In this document: positions 5,594-5,762 of the stretch, one piece after another
Layout of the letters: the number at the start of each line of letters is the position of its first letter
Position numbering within the stretch: the stretch's first letter is position 1
NCBI GenBank assembly: GCA_036558265.1
Contig: DATBFY010000609.1
Coordinates: 1 to 5,762, forward strand
DNA: 5,762 bases
Reading direction: 5' to 3'
From: RYN-433 sp036558265
Lineage (GTDB): Bacteria > Planctomycetota > Phycisphaerae > Tepidisphaerales > Tepidisphaeraceae
The notes under the pieces: generated by a model
The model's input: the letters and a program-made list of their open reading frames with translations, nothing else
Database searches by the model: none
Told to the model about the DNA's origin: nothing
Translations under genes and position numbers: made by a program

Positions 5594-5762
5594 ATGTCCC
5601 CGCAGTCCCTGATGCAACTCGCCCTCGAACAGGCCCGGATCGCGCTGGGTCACGACGAGGTGCCGATCGGCGCCGTGGTGTATCACCCGCCGACCGATCG
5701 CATCATCGGGCAGGCGCACAACCGCCGCATCCTCGACCAGGACCCGACCGCCCACGCCGAGA
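5594..5762 (+). CDS. tadA: tRNA-specific adenosine-34 deaminase, 3' partial
   Basis: The first 56 codons are present before the window ends. They show the N-terminal TadA/CMP-dCMP deaminase pattern: MQLALEQARIAL (7-18), DEVPIGAVV (21-29), AHNRRILDQDPTAHAE (41-56). H54 and E56 form the HAE motif, with His as a zinc ligand and Glu as the proton shuttle; the second zinc motif PCxxC should lie beyond the edge. TadA converts wobble adenosine 34 to inosine in tRNA-Arg(ACG) in the cytoplasm. The ATG at 5594 fits the family's N-terminal length. An internal ATG at 5612 would leave the helix shorter. Neither has a Shine-Dalgarno site; the leader is pyrimidine-rich, so initiation may be SD-independent. 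The gene begins 43 bp after the membrane-protein stop. Other deaminases of the superfamily are possible but the EVPIGAVV...HN...DPTAHAE combination is typical of TadA. Confidence 0.88.
   Translation, partial: MSPQSLMQLALEQARIALGHDEVPIGAVVYHPPTDRIIGQAHNRRILDQDPTAHAE

Overview
The window is GC-rich (a hand count of 3181-3300 gives about 73% GC), densely coding, and all five recognisable genes lie on the + strand. A very large secreted-type beta-propeller/TPR protein, a stand-alone four-helix-bundle (23S rRNA IVP family) gene and short intergenic repeats built on 'TGAA' units together suggest a planctomycete, perhaps of the Phycisphaerae type. That assignment is inference from style and protein families; no rRNA or other marker settles it.

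Layout. (1) Positions 2-4246 hold the 3' portion of a giant gene whose frame is open through the left edge. It encodes two PQQ-like (BamB/quinoprotein-like) beta-propeller regions separated by a helical TPR-like region. (2) Positions 4271-4875 form a discrete 605-bp unit: a perfect 34-bp inverted repeat (4271-4304 and 4842-4875) encloses one four-helix-bundle gene (4334-4813) with its own strong Shine-Dalgarno sequence. This is the most unusual thing in the window. (3) Positions 4876-4937 are a short promoter region with a perfect TATAAT. It leads into a NifU C-terminal-domain iron-sulfur protein (4938-5192). (4) After 22 bp comes a small three-helix membrane protein of unknown function (5215-5550). 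(5) After 43 bp comes the start of tadA, the tRNA adenosine-34 deaminase (5594 to the right edge), cut off just after its HAE active-site motif.

The NifU-like, membrane-protein and tadA genes look like an ordinary housekeeping run that could be co-transcribed from the promoter at about 4891-4920. The inverted-repeat unit sits between the stop of the propeller gene and that promoter, so it could have been inserted without breaking either neighbour; without it the two genes would be 86 bp apart. Its form (a four-helix-bundle ORF between complementary ends that would pair into a 34-bp RNA stem) resembles the intervening sequences found inside 23S rRNA genes of Leptospira and Coxiella, but here it lies between protein genes. 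No transposase, reverse transcriptase or CRISPR array is visible in the window.
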